64,000 nucleotides of DNA, from the NCBI RefSeq assembly GCF_021026375.1, contig NZ_JAJNDB010000001.1, forward strand, positions 1,178,001 to 1,242,000, given 5' to 3'. The translations under genes were made by a program, and so were the position numbers. Position 1 is the stretch's first letter. Each line of letters begins with the position of its first letter. Of this stretch, positions 24,164-33,543 are shown one piece after another. This stretch comes from Actinomycetospora endophytica (GTDB lineage Bacteria > Actinomycetota > Actinomycetes > Mycobacteriales > Pseudonocardiaceae). Below the pieces are notes generated by a model. It was given only the letters and a program-made list of their open reading frames with translations. It had not been told where the DNA came from and searched no databases.

Positions 24164-24388
24164 ATGATCACCAACACCCACAAGGACCACACTCCGCCAC
24201 AGCCGACCCAGGCACCGTCGGGAATCGGAATGCTCTTCGTGCTCGCGGGTGGGGTCTTGTCCCTGCTCCCGCCGCGTCGGGGGTCACCTGCCGCGCCCGC
24301 CCCGATGGCAACGATCGATCACCTCCCGCGGCGTCGAGGAGGCATCGAGGGCATCGAGGACGTCGACGAGTACTCGCGCGCTGCGTGA
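24164..24388 (+). CDS. Small hypothetical protein with one hydrophobic segment (74 aa)
   Basis: This short reading frame begins at ATG 24164 in an otherwise gene-free 458-base gap between purD and the phosphodiesterase gene. The N-terminus is polar ([18 protein letters not shown]), then [16 protein letters not shown] could span the membrane, then a basic and acidic tail. The upstream bases are less GC-rich than the surroundings, and a promoter for it would fit in 24011-24163, but I see no good ribosome-binding site. It could be a real small membrane peptide or chance. Confidence 0.3.
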   Translation: MITNTHKDHTPPQPTQAPSGIGMLFVLAGGVLSLLPPRRGSPAAPAPMATIDHLPRRRGGIEGIEDVDEYSRAA

Positions 24389-24468
24389 GCGTTCGTGGCT
24401 CCGGGTGTTCACCCGGCGGTCGCCTGCCCGGGTGGCGGCCGCCGGCGCCGTCGGGAAACCATCCGTGC

Positions 24469-25674
24469 ATGGAGATCACCCGTCGTGCCGCGTTCGTGAC
24501 CGCCGGTGGCCTCGCGACCGTGGGCCTGGTCGCCTGCTCGAACACCGCGCCGGCGCCGGGCGCGGCCGGGACCCCCGGTGCGGGACCGGCGGGGGCCGCG
24601 GGAGCCGCCGGTTCCGGCGCGGCCTCGTCGGGCGGAGCGGCACCGACCCCGACGACGCCCGGCCCCGGCCGCTCGGCCGTGACGATCGTGGGCCACCGCG
24701 GGGCGTGCGGGTATCGCCCCGAGCACACCGTCGACTCGTACTCCCTGGCCGCGCGCTTCGGCGCGGACGCCGTCGACGTCGACCTGTGCTCGACCCGCGA
24801 CGGCCACCTGGTCGCCCGGCACGAGCCGGAGATCGGCGGGACGACGGACGTCGCCGCGCACCCCGAGTTCGCCTCGCGCCGCACCACCAAGGTGATCGAC
24901 TCGCTGCCGACCACCGGCTGGTTCACCGTCGACTTCACCCTCGCCGAACTCAAGACGCTGCGCGTGGTCGAGCGGATTCCGGCGACCCGCCCGCACAACA
25001 CCCTCTACAACGGGCGCGGCGAGATCCTCACGTTCGACGAGGTCCTCCACCTCCTCGACGACCTCTCCCGCGAGCTGGGCCGCCGCGTCGGCATCCTCCC
25101 CGAGGTCAAGCACTCGACGTTCCACCGCTCCATCGGGCTGCCGATCGAACCGACCATGGTCGACACGCTGAAGCGCCGGAACATGCAGGCGGACCCCCAC
25201 GTGATCATCCAGTCGTTCGAGACGACCAACCTCAAGGAGCTGAAGACCCAGCTCGGCTGTCCGCTTCTGCAGCTGGTCGACTCGACGGGGGTGGCGCCCG
25301 CCGACCTCGTCGCCGCGGGCGACCGCCGGACGTTCGACGACCTCGTGACCCCGGCCGGGCTGCGGGAGGTCGCCGGTTACGCGACCTGGATCGGGCCGTC
25401 GAAGGAGCGGGTGATCGTCCCGACCGGCGGGCCGACGTCGCTGGTCACCGATGCGAAGGCGGTCGGGCTGAAGACGATGCCCTACACGTTCCGCAACGAG
25501 AACGAGTTCCTCCCGCCGGCGCTGCAGCGCGGCGAGCAGCCCGGTCAGCCCCCGCAGGCGGCGCCGAAGTCGACCTACGGCGACGCCTTCGCGGAGTACG
25601 CGCAGTACCGCGCGCTCGGCGTCGAGGGGCTGTTCAGCGACAACAGCGACACCGCGATCGCCGCCTTCGGGTAG
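24469..25674 (+). CDS. Exported glycerophosphodiester phosphodiesterase family lipoprotein
   Basis: The protein (401 aa) starts with a twin-arginine signal ITRRAAFVTAGGLA and a lipobox GLVAC at about residue 23, so it is probably a Tat-exported lipoprotein on the cell surface. After an Ala/Gly/Pro-rich linker comes the GDPD domain: VGHRGACGYRPEHTVDSY with the catalytic His, then DAVDVDLCSTRDGHLVARHE with the metal and catalytic residues, and ILPEVKHSTF. It would hydrolyse glycerophosphodiesters to glycerol 3-phosphate and an alcohol outside the cell. Its TAG stop lies inside the end of the 78-bp palindrome that separates it from the convergent zinc-finger gene. Confidence 0.85.
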   Translation: MEITRRAAFVTAGGLATVGLVACSNTAPAPGAAGTPGAGPAGAAGAAGSGAASSGGAAPTPTTPGPGRSAVTIVGHRGACGYRPEHTVDSYSLAARFGADAVDVDLCSTRDGHLVARHEPEIGGTTDVAAHPEFASRRTTKVIDSLPTTGWFTVDFTLAELKTLRVVERIPATRPHNTLYNGRGEILTFDEVLHLLDDLSRELGRRVGILPEVKHSTFHRSIGLPIEPTMVDTLKRRNMQADPHVIIQSFETTNLKELKTQLGCPLLQLVDSTGVAPADLVAAGDRRTFDDLVTPAGLREVAGYATWIGPSKERVIVPTGGPTSLVTDAKAVGLKTMPYTFRNENEFLPPALQRGEQPGQPPQAAPKSTYGDAFAEYAQYRALGVEGLFSDNSDTAIAAFG

Positions 25675-25748
25675 GTGCGCTCCGCGCCTGTGAGCACTAA
25701 TTGACGCCCTGGCGTCACTTACTGCTCACGAGCGCGGAGCGCACCTAC
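25671..25748. repeat. 78-bp palindromic element, copy 1, carrying both flanking stop codons
   Basis: The outer arms GTAGGTGCGCTCCGCGC (25671-25687) and its exact complement (25732-25748) enclose a second imperfect stem, TGAGCA..TGACGCC against GGCGTCA..TGCTCA, with 16 of 18 pairs. A near-identical copy is at 59342-59419. In both, the TAG at each end is the stop codon of a convergent gene. It could act as a two-way terminator or be a miniature palindromic mobile element. Confidence 0.85.
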
Positions 25749-26065
25749 CGGGACGCGGGCCTGCCTTCCTGCGCGACCAGCGGGAGCAGGCGGCGGTCGA
25801 CGTAGCACCACCGCCAGGACTCCCCCGGCTCGAACGACTGCATGACGGGGTGGCCGGTCGACTCGTAGTGCACCGTGGCGTGCCGGTACGGACTGGAGTC
25901 GCAGCACGCGACGTGCCCGCAGGTCACGCACATGCGCAGGTGGGCCCACACGTCGTAGCCGGCCTCGCGGCAGTCCGGACAGATCAGCCCGGGACTCTCG
26001 GGATCGACCGCCGGCATCGGCTCATCGAGGTCCTTGGAAGCGATGAGGTGTTCACAGGCGCCCAC
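25745..26065 (-). CDS. UBP-type zinc-finger protein
   Basis: This small protein (about 106 aa) consists of one ZnF-UBP domain. Visible ligands include CEHL near the start, CPDCREAGYDVWAHLRMCVTCGH split by the usual spacing, and HATVHYESTGHPV. In bacteria these domains occur alone or fused to others and bind small C-terminal peptides or act as adaptors; no function is established here. I start at GTG 26065 because it is 11 bases after the purA stop on the same strand and begins with the conserved CEHL; a GTG at 26089 is also in frame. The stop codon is inside the 78-bp palindrome. Confidence 0.75.
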   Translation of the reverse strand: MGACEHLIASKDLDEPMPAVDPESPGLICPDCREAGYDVWAHLRMCVTCGHVACCDSSPYRHATVHYESTGHPVMQSFEPGESWRWCYVDRRLLPLVAQEGRPASR

Positions 26066-26075
26066 CCGATCCAGT

Positions 26076-27422
<1,347 letters not shown>

Positions 27423-27463
27423 TCACCCGATGAGCCATCCGTGCACCCGAAGGGTAGTCGCAC

Positions 27464-28237
27464 TTGTCCGCCGATCCGACACCACGGTCCTCGACCCCCG
27501 GGCCGTTCGTGGTGCTGACCTGCGGAGACGTCACCGCACAGGGATGGGCCGGCGACCTCGGCGAGGCGCTGGGCGGTACGACGGAGATCGTCGCCGTCCC
27601 CCGGCGGCCCGGACGCGCCGACGTCGACCCGGTCCTGGACCGGCCGGCGCTGGCCGGGACCGGCCGACTCGTCGTCGCCGGCGGGGACGACGACCTCGCC
27701 GCGGTCCTGGTGCGCCTGCTGCGCCGCGAGCGGCTCGACGTCCCGGTGGCCTTCCTGCCCTGGTCGGCCTCCGAGGTCGCGGCGGTCTGGGGCGTACCCA
27801 CCGGTCCGCGTCACGCGCTCGACGTGGCGCGCGAGGGCGCCGCCGCGCCCGCCCCGCTGGTCCGCGACGACCGCGGCGGGGTGGTCGTGGGAGCACACCG
27901 CGTCGGCGCATTCGACGGAGTCGTCTACTGCGACGAGCGCGAGGTGGTGCGCGGCGAGGCCGCCGGCCTCGTCGTCCGTCCCGATCCCGCCGGTGGACCC
28001 GCGGCGGTCGGGGGTGTGACGGTGACCGTGACCCGGCGCCGGCGGCTCGGCGGGCTGCTCCGAGGGGCCGAGCTCCACGCGCGCGGGCGGGCCGCCACCA
28101 TCGGGTGCCGACCCGCCGCACTGCACCGCGACGGGGTCGACGAGGACCGCCCGCTGGAGCGCCGCAGCTGGTACCGGCACACCGCCGACTGGATCCTGGT
28201 GCGTCCGGCCGACGCCGTGCCCACAGCAAACCTGTGA
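27464..28237 (+). CDS. Uncharacterised protein with a diacylglycerol-kinase-like GGD segment (257 aa)
   Basis: I cannot place this protein firmly. The segment VVAGGDDDLAAVLVRLLRR resembles the GGDGT nucleotide loop of lipid kinases and NAD kinases, with one position changed, and a beta-rich C-terminal half with VTVTVTRRRRL and GLVVRPDP would suit the second domain of that fold. Much else is unlike a working kinase. It is soluble by composition. It starts with TTG at 27464 after AAGGG, divergent from purA. A degenerate DAGK-like regulator or binding protein is one reading; an unrelated actinobacterial family is equally possible. Confidence 0.55.
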   Translation: MSADPTPRSSTPGPFVVLTCGDVTAQGWAGDLGEALGGTTEIVAVPRRPGRADVDPVLDRPALAGTGRLVVAGGDDDLAAVLVRLLRRERLDVPVAFLPWSASEVAAVWGVPTGPRHALDVAREGAAAPAPLVRDDRGGVVVGAHRVGAFDGVVYCDEREVVRGEAAGLVVRPDPAGGPAAVGGVTVTVTRRRRLGGLLRGAELHARGRAATIGCRPAALHRDGVDEDRPLERRSWYRHTADWILVRPADAVPTANL

Positions 28238-28386
28238 CGCACGGTGAGGATCCAGTAGCCCCCGGTCCGACGCGCACGTGGGTGATGGGTGACCTGTAGC
28301 ACACCTGTCGTAACCGCGCTGCACCGATCGGAGCGACCTGTCCTCAGGGAGGTTCGGCCTCACCCGGACCGGGGTACGTTCTGTTC

Positions 28387-28632
28387 ATGCTGGTCGCGGT
28401 CCTCATCCCGGTACTCCTCCTGATCGCGACGATGCTGATGGAGAAGTTCGAGACCAGGCTGCTGGACACCCGGCCCCGCAGGCGCCCCGTGCGCGGGCCG
28501 CTGCGACTGGAGGCCGGACCGACCCCGCCGGTCGCACAGCGTCACCTCCAGTCGGTGACCGAGCCGGCGCCGCTCGTGCTCGACGCCGGGCCGGTCGAGG
28601 TCGTCGACCAGCCCCTGCGCCGGGCTTCCTGA
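28387..28632 (+). CDS. Small single-span membrane protein (81 aa)
   Basis: MLVAVLIPVLLLIATMLMEKF forms an N-terminal membrane anchor whose first 20 residues are strongly hydrophobic; an Arg/Pro-rich cytoplasmic tail follows (RPRRRPVRG). It is preceded by a plausible promoter region with TACGTT about 15 bases before the ATG. It converges with the DUF3151 gene, the stops being 5 bases apart. No known function is visible. Confidence 0.6.
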   Translation: MLVAVLIPVLLLIATMLMEKFETRLLDTRPRRRPVRGPLRLEAGPTPPVAQRHLQSVTEPAPLVLDAGPVEVVDQPLRRAS

Positions 28633-28637
28633 GGTCC

Positions 28638-29078
28638 TCAGACCACGCCGAGCACGGAGGCGGCCTTCGGGTCGCAGTCGTCGAGCAGGTCGCGGCACCG
28701 CGCGGCCTCGTCGGCCTCGCCGATCGTCGCGCTCGCCCGGGCCAGCACCGCGACCGCGCGCAGGAACCCCTGGTTGGGCACGTGGTCGACGGGCACCGGA
28801 CCGAAGCCCTTCCATCCGTTGCGCCGGAGCTGGTCCAGCCCGCGGTGGTATCCGGTGCGCGCGTAGGCGTAGGCCGCGATGGTCTCGCCGCCGTCGAGGG
28901 CGCGCTCGGCCAGCGTGGCCCACACGGCGCTCGAGGTGGGGTGGTCCGCGGCGACGGCGGCCGGGTCCTCGCCCGCCTCGAGACGCCCCTGCGGCGCCGG
29001 GTCCTCCGGCAGCAGGGTGGGCTGGGGGCCCAGCAGGTTGTGGCCGTGATCGGCGGCGGGCCCGGTCGGGATGGTCAT
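28638..29078 (-). CDS. DUF3151 family protein
   Basis: This 146-residue protein belongs to an actinobacterial family of unknown function. Recognisable segments are LLGPQPTLLPEDP near the N-terminus, HPTSSAVWATLAERAL, AYAYARTGYHRGLDQLRRNG and the Trp-Lys-Gly-x-Gly that follows. It is helical, TPR-like in its alternation of small and aromatic residues, and soluble. ATG 29078 gives the conserved N-terminus. It lies just downstream of fba on the same strand, separated by the hairpin at 29114-29164; the fba neighbour is common in actinobacteria. Confidence 0.8.
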   Translation of the reverse strand: MTIPTGPAADHGHNLLGPQPTLLPEDPAPQGRLEAGEDPAAVAADHPTSSAVWATLAERALDGGETIAAYAYARTGYHRGLDQLRRNGWKGFGPVPVDHVPNQGFLRAVAVLARASATIGEADEAARCRDLLDDCDPKAASVLGVV

Positions 29079-29113
29079 GGCCCGATCGTCCCACCGGCCA
29101 CGGTCCCCGACCG

Positions 29114-29164
29114 GCACGAGGGGAGCCCCCGGCCGGGTAGAGCGGCCGAGGGTTCCCCTCGTGC
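29114..29164. terminator. Strong hairpin downstream of fba
   Basis: An 11-base perfect stem, GCACGAGGGGA (29114-29124) with TCCCCTCGTGC (29154-29164), encloses an inner CGGCCG/CGGCCG stem. It lies 11 bases past the fba stop and before the DUF3151 start, so it likely ends or attenuates fba transcription. A related stem with arms CGAGGGGA/TCCCCTCG occurs at 38052-38096. Confidence 0.65.
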
Positions 29165-29175
29165 GGGTCTCGGGG

Positions 29176-30210
29176 TTACTTCCCGAGCGACTGGCCCGTC
29201 GAGCGCAGGTTCTCGCAGGCCTGCACGACGCGGTCGGCCATGCCCTGCTCGGCGGCCTTGAGGTAGCTGCGCGGGTCGTAGACCTTCTTGTTGCCCACCT
29301 CGTCGTCGACCTTCAGCACGCCGTCGTAGTTGGAGAACATGTGCCCGGCGATGGGCCGGGTGAAGGCGTACTGGGTGTCGGTGTCGACGTTCATCTTGAT
29401 CACGCCGTAGTCGAGGGCCTCGTGAATCTCCTCGATGAGCGAGCCCGACCCGCCGTGGAAGACCAGGTCGAACGGCTTCGAGCCCTCGGGCAGCCCCAGC
29501 TTGCGGGTGGCCACCTCCTGGCCCTGCTTGAGGATGTCCGGGCGCAGCTTGACGTTGCCGGGCTTGTAGACGCCGTGGACGTTGCCGAACGTGGCCGCAA
29601 GCAGGTAGCGGCCCTTCTCGCCCGCGCCGAGCGCGTCGACGGTGGCCTCGTAGTCGCCGGGCGCCGTGTAGAGCTTGTCGTCGCTGGCCGCGGAGATGCC
29701 GTCCTCCTCGCCGCCGACGACGCCGATCTCCACCTCGAGGATGATGTTCGCCTTGACCGCCTGGGCGAGCAGTTCCTGGGCGATGTCGAGGTTCTCGTGC
29801 AGCTCGACGGCCGAGCCGTCCCACATGTGGGACTGGAAGAGCGGCGGCTTCCCGGCCGCCACGCGCTCCTGGGAGATCGCGATCAGCGGGCGGACGAAGG
29901 AGTCGAGCTTGTCCTTCGGGCAGTGGTCGGTGTGGAGCGCAACGTTGATCGAGTACTTCTCGGCGACGACGTGGGCGAACTCGGCCAGCGCCGACGAGCC
30001 GACGACCATGTCCTTCACCGAGAGGCCGGAGCCGAACTCCGACCCGCCGGTCGAGAACTGGATGATGCCGTCACTCTGCGCCTCGGCGAACCCGCGCAGC
30101 GCGGCGTTGACGGTCTCGGAGGAGGTGCAGTTGATCGCGGGGTAGGCGAAGCGGTTCGCCTTCGCCCGGTCGATCATCTCGTTGTAGACCTCGGGGGTCG
30201 CGATCGGCAT
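29176..30210 (-). CDS. fba: Fructose-bisphosphate aldolase, class II
   Basis: This is the zinc-dependent aldolase that splits fructose 1,6-bisphosphate into DHAP and glyceraldehyde 3-phosphate in glycolysis and joins them in gluconeogenesis. ALHTDHCPKDKLDSF gives the catalytic Asp and zinc His, VEIGVVGGEEDGI follows, ATFGNVHGVYKPGNVKL has another zinc His, and VFHGGSGS plus NVDTDTQYAFTRP bind the phosphates. Length (344 aa) is that of the mycobacterial type. GGGAG precedes the ATG. Confidence 0.96.
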   Translation of the reverse strand: MPIATPEVYNEMIDRAKANRFAYPAINCTSSETVNAALRGFAEAQSDGIIQFSTGGSEFGSGLSVKDMVVGSSALAEFAHVVAEKYSINVALHTDHCPKDKLDSFVRPLIAISQERVAAGKPPLFQSHMWDGSAVELHENLDIAQELLAQAVKANIILEVEIGVVGGEEDGISAASDDKLYTAPGDYEATVDALGAGEKGRYLLAATFGNVHGVYKPGNVKLRPDILKQGQEVATRKLGLPEGSKPFDLVFHGGSGSLIEEIHEALDYGVIKMNVDTDTQYAFTRPIAGHMFSNYDGVLKVDDEVGNKKVYDPRSYLKAAEQGMADRVVQACENLRSTGQSLGK

Positions 30211-30489
30211 GAGGTGGCTCCCTCGGTCGGCGCGGTGCGCTTTCTGCGGTTGCGGACCCGGACGACGCCGGGACCTGGCCTGGTTCCCGGGCCCTGGGTG
30301 CACGCCCGGCGCGCGCAGTATGCCCGCCGGAGCGTGATGGGCGCGCCCGTCGTGACAGGGGCGGAGATCACCGGTGACCGGACCGGGACGTCCCCACCTG
30401 GCGCAGCGACGGCGCCACCGCGCGTCACGGCGGCGGGGCCGCGCTCCTCCGGCCCGAGGCAGTCGGAGGGCTGGTCTATCGTCGGGGGC

Positions 30490-31236
30490 GTGGTCGAGCC
30501 GGTGGAGAGCGCGATCGAGCGCACGCTGGGAAGCCTGCGCGCGCTCGATGCCGTGACGGGGGCCGAGGCCTCCGTCGTGCACCCCGCAGCCCCACCGGCA
30601 CCACGCCAGGACTCGCGCGGGCCTGCTCCCGCCCGGCCCGCGCCCGGTCGGCCGGGCCCCGGCCATCCCGCCCCGGCACGCCCCGGCGCGCCGGCACCGC
30701 CGCCGGCTCCCGGCCCGTGGGCGGCCCCCGAGAGCGAGGCGGTCCCGGAGGGTCCCCGGACCCTCGAGGATCTCTACCGCGAGCACCGGATGCGGTTCGT
30801 CCGCCTCGCGATCCTGCTGGTCGACGACCCGGCGACCGCCGAGGACGTCGTCCAGGAGGCCTTCACCGGGCTGCACCGGCACTGGTCGCGGCTGCGGGAC
30901 GAGAACGCCGCGCTCGGGTACCTCCGCACGGCGGTGGTCAACGGCTCCCGCTCGGTGCTGCGCCGCCGCCGGACGGCGCGCGAGTACACCCCGCCGCACA
31001 CCGCGGACGCCCGGTCGGCCGAGTCGCTGGCCATGCTCTCCGCGGAGCACCAGGCGGTGGTGTCCGCGCTGGGCCAGCTGCCCCGCCGCCAGCGCGAGGT
31101 CCTCGTGCTGCGCTACTACGGCGGGCTCTCCGAGGCCGAGATCGCCGACGCCACCGGGATCAGCCGCGGCACCGTGAAGTCGACGGCCAGCCGCGGACTC
31201 GACGCCATCTCCAAGATCGTCGGCGCCGGGCCCTGA
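30490..31236 (+). CDS. SigE-like sigma-70 family RNA polymerase sigma factor with Pro/Ala-rich N-terminal extension
   Basis: Region 2 (LYREHRMRFVRLAILL, then DPATAEDVVQEAF) and region 4 (LPRRQREVLVLRYYGGLSE and ISRGTVKSTASRGL) are complete, as in the SigE/SigM ECF groups. Upstream of them is an unusual extension of about 90 residues made mostly of Pro, Ala and Gly. I start at GTG 30490 because GGGGG precedes it and the sequence before it is not protein-like; an ATG at 30337 is also in frame. No zinc-type anti-sigma gene follows; instead a Pro-rich single-span membrane protein lies 155 bases downstream and might take that role. Target promoters are unknown. Confidence 0.75.
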   Translation: MVEPVESAIERTLGSLRALDAVTGAEASVVHPAAPPAPRQDSRGPAPARPAPGRPGPGHPAPARPGAPAPPPAPGPWAAPESEAVPEGPRTLEDLYREHRMRFVRLAILLVDDPATAEDVVQEAFTGLHRHWSRLRDENAALGYLRTAVVNGSRSVLRRRRTAREYTPPHTADARSAESLAMLSAEHQAVVSALGQLPRRQREVLVLRYYGGLSEAEIADATGISRGTVKSTASRGLDAISKIVGAGP

Positions 31237-31390
31237 AGTCCCGCCGGGTCGGGGCCGCGCCGGCACCCTGGCCCGCTGCGTCATCGGGCGGTGCCCGCTC
31301 GGCCGTTCGGCGCCGTCCACCGCGCCCAGTCCACCGCTGTCCCACACGACCCTGGGGTGACGTCGGGGCCCGCCGCTACGATCCACCGCG

Positions 31391-31960
31391 ATGAGTGACG
31401 AGCGGCTGCTGTCCGAGGCGCTGCGGGCCCACGCCGCAGGAGGCGTGTCGACGCCGCGCACCGACGCGCCGTCCTCGCCGTCCGGTACTCCCGCCCCGGC
31501 CTCCGGTGATCAGCCGGAGCAGCCCGGCGGCAGCCGCCGCCGACGTTTCCGCCCGCTCGGCCGCAGCAAGCGGGCGGAGACGCCGCCGAGCGGTGCGGCG
31601 CCCACCACACCCCGCCCCGACCAGGCGCGACCCGACGTGCCCGCGCCCCGGTCCGGAGGCCCCGGCGTTCCGCCGCCCGCCTACCCGCGCGGCCCGATGC
31701 CCCCGGCCCCGCCCACGGCTCCGGTGCGCTCCGGGCCGTCGTCGACACCGTTCGGGGCGCCCGGTGCGCCCCAGCGCCCCTACGGTCCGGCTCCCCGCCC
31801 TACCGCGCCGCCCCGTCCGGCCCCCGCCGGCCTCGCCGCGCCCGAGGGCTACGCCCCGTGGAGCGCGGCCACCGTGACCTGGTGGAGCGCGGTCGCGGTG
31901 CTCGCCGGCGGCGTCGTCGGCGGGGCGATCGGCGTGCTCTCCCTGCTGCTCCCGGCCTGA
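31391..31960 (+). CDS. Proline-rich protein with C-terminal membrane anchor (189 aa)
   Basis: The first 30 residues (MSDERLLSEALRAHAAGG) are helical. A basic patch RRRRFRPLGRSKR follows, then about 90 residues of Pro/Ala/Gly-rich linker. The C-terminus VAVLAGGVVGGAIGVLSLL is a single membrane span ending the protein, so it is tail-anchored with a cytoplasmic body. It has no enzyme motif. It lies between a sigma factor gene and a DedA gene, all on the plus strand. Regulation of the sigma factor is an untested possibility. Confidence 0.6.
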   Translation: MSDERLLSEALRAHAAGGVSTPRTDAPSSPSGTPAPASGDQPEQPGGSRRRRFRPLGRSKRAETPPSGAAPTTPRPDQARPDVPAPRSGGPGVPPPAYPRGPMPPAPPTAPVRSGPSSTPFGAPGAPQRPYGPAPRPTAPPRPAPAGLAAPEGYAPWSAATVTWWSAVAVLAGGVVGGAIGVLSLLLPA

Positions 31961-32015
31961 CCCGTTCGGGCGCACGGGCCGTCCGCACATCGTCGTCTCA
32001 CGTGCGGCCAGTACC

Positions 32016-32759
32016 GTGAGCGCCGTGACGCCCTCCGACGCCACCACGCTGGTCGCCCTCGGTCCGCAGTGGCTCGACCCGAGCCACATCATCTCGGGCC
32101 TCGGCCCCTGGGCCCTGCTCGGCGTGGCGCTGATCCTGTTCGCCGAGTGCGGCCTGCTGATCGGGTTCTTCCTGCCCGGCGACTCGCTGCTCTTCATCAC
32201 CGGGCTCGCCGCCACGACCGGCCTCATCGCGACGCCGCTGTGGCTGGTGTGCGTGGTGCTCTCCGTCGCCGCCTTCGCGGGCAACGTGTGCGGCTACTAT
32301 ATCGGACGGGCCGCCGGACCGGCGATCTTCGACAAGCCCGACTCCCGGCTGTTCAAGCGCGAGAACGTCGACCGGACCCAGAAATTCTTCGACAAGTACG
32401 GCAACCGGGCGATCGTGCTCGGCCGCTTCGTGCCGATCGTGCGCACCTTCATCACCGTGATGGCAGGCGTGGGGCGGATGGAGGCGCGCCGCTTCCTGAC
32501 GTTCTCCGCGATCGGCGCCGTGGCGTGGGCCGCCGGCGTGACGCTGCTCGGCGCCGTGCTCGGCCAGTTCGACGTCGTCAAGAACAACATCGAGGCGATG
32601 CTCGTCCTCGTCGTCGTGATCTCGCTGATCCCGATCGCGATCGAGGCGCTGCAGGCTCGTCGCGAGAAGAAGCTCGGCGCCTCGAACCTCGCCGAGGAGA
32701 CTCTCGACGGGGCGAACGACGACGCCCCGACCACCCGGATCCAGCGCCCCGGCAACTGA
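32016..32759 (+). CDS. DedA/SNARE-associated family membrane protein
   Basis: This 247-residue multi-span protein has the DedA hallmarks: EcGLLIGFFLPGDSLL-like entry at about residue 48, a re-entrant acidic segment, and GRFVPIVRTFITVMAGVGRM near residue 140. Several DedA proteins move undecaprenyl phosphate or phospholipids across the membrane and affect membrane potential. Five to six hydrophobic segments can be counted. The C-terminus is cytoplasmic and charged. The GTG start follows ACCGTGAGCGCC without a strong ribosome-binding site. Confidence 0.88.
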   Translation: MSAVTPSDATTLVALGPQWLDPSHIISGLGPWALLGVALILFAECGLLIGFFLPGDSLLFITGLAATTGLIATPLWLVCVVLSVAAFAGNVCGYYIGRAAGPAIFDKPDSRLFKRENVDRTQKFFDKYGNRAIVLGRFVPIVRTFITVMAGVGRMEARRFLTFSAIGAVAWAAGVTLLGAVLGQFDVVKNNIEAMLVLVVVISLIPIAIEALQARREKKLGASNLAEETLDGANDDAPTTRIQRPGN

Positions 32760-32808
32760 TCGTCACGGACGACCCCTCGCCGACCGCCGGGGTTCCTGAC
32801 GGCGGGTG

Positions 32809-33543
32809 TCAGGGTCCGGCGTGCTCGCGGATCCAGGCGTGCATGGCGATCCCGGCCGCCACCCCCGCGTTGATCGAGCGGGTCGAGCCGAACTGGGCGA
32901 TCGAGACGACGAGGTCGGCGGCGGCCACGGCCTCGGGCGTGAGCCCCGGGCCCTCCTGCCCGAACAGGAGCACGCAGCGGCGGGGCAGCGCGGCGGTCTC
33001 CAGGGGCACCGCGCCCGGCCCGTTGTCCACCGCCACGATCGGGAGGTCCTCGTCCCGGGCCCACCCGGCGAGCTCCGCGACGTCGGGGTGATGGACGACG
33101 TGCTGGTACCGGTCGGTGACCATCGCGCCGCGGCGGTTCCAGCGGCGGCGCCCGACGATGTGCACCGCGGCCGCGGTGAACGCGTTGGCGGTCCGCACCA
33201 CGGTGCCGATGTTGGCGTCGTGCCGGAGGTTCTCGATCGCCACGTGGAACGGGTGCCTGCGGGTGTCGAGGTCGGCGACGATCGCCTCGCGCCGCCAGTA
33301 GCGGTAGCGGTCGACGACGTTGCGGCGGTCACCGTCCGCGAGCAGCTCCGGGTCGAGGCGCGGGTCCTCCGGCCACGCGTCCGCTCCGCCCGGCCAGGGA
33401 CCGACCCCGACCTCGCGCTCCGGATCGCCCGAGGCCCATTCGGTCGGGCCGGGGTCGGGGCCCTCGTCCGGTGTCAGCGATGCGGCGCCGCTGACGTTGA
33501 GTGTCAGTGACGCCGCATCGCTGACATCGGGTTGCTCGCTCAT
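32809..33543 (-). CDS. TrmH/SpoU-family RNA 2'-O-methyltransferase with repeat-derived N-terminus
   Basis: The SPOUT trefoil-knot motifs are present: motif 1 in ENLRHDANIGTVVRTANAF, motif 2 in LLFGQEGPGL, and motif 3 in QFGSTRSINAGVAAGIAM. It should transfer a methyl group from AdoMet to a ribose 2'-hydroxyl of tRNA or rRNA. The length is 244 aa. The first 28 residues are unusual: they are translated from dispersed palindrome copy B (DVSDAASLTLNVSGAASLT). The ATG overlaps the pyrE stop (ATGA), so the repeat really is inside the coding sequence unless an internal start is used. The RNA target is unknown. Confidence 0.85.
   Translation of the reverse strand: MSEQPDVSDAASLTLNVSGAASLTPDEGPDPGPTEWASGDPEREVGVGPWPGGADAWPEDPRLDPELLADGDRRNVVDRYRYWRREAIVADLDTRRHPFHVAIENLRHDANIGTVVRTANAFTAAAVHIVGRRRWNRRGAMVTDRYQHVVHHPDVAELAGWARDEDLPIVAVDNGPGAVPLETAALPRRCVLLFGQEGPGLTPEAVAAADLVVSIAQFGSTRSINAGVAAGIAMHAWIREHAGP
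33472..33526. repeat. GTCAG/CTGAC dispersed palindromic element, copy B (within the TrmH-family gene)
   Basis: A perfect 16-base inverted repeat, TGTCAGCGATGCGGCG (33472-33487) and CGCCGCATCGCTGACA (33511-33526), contains a further CTGAC...GTCAG pair. About 27 bases match copy A. It is in frame with, and translated as, the N-terminus of the RNA methyltransferase on the minus strand. Confidence 0.8.
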
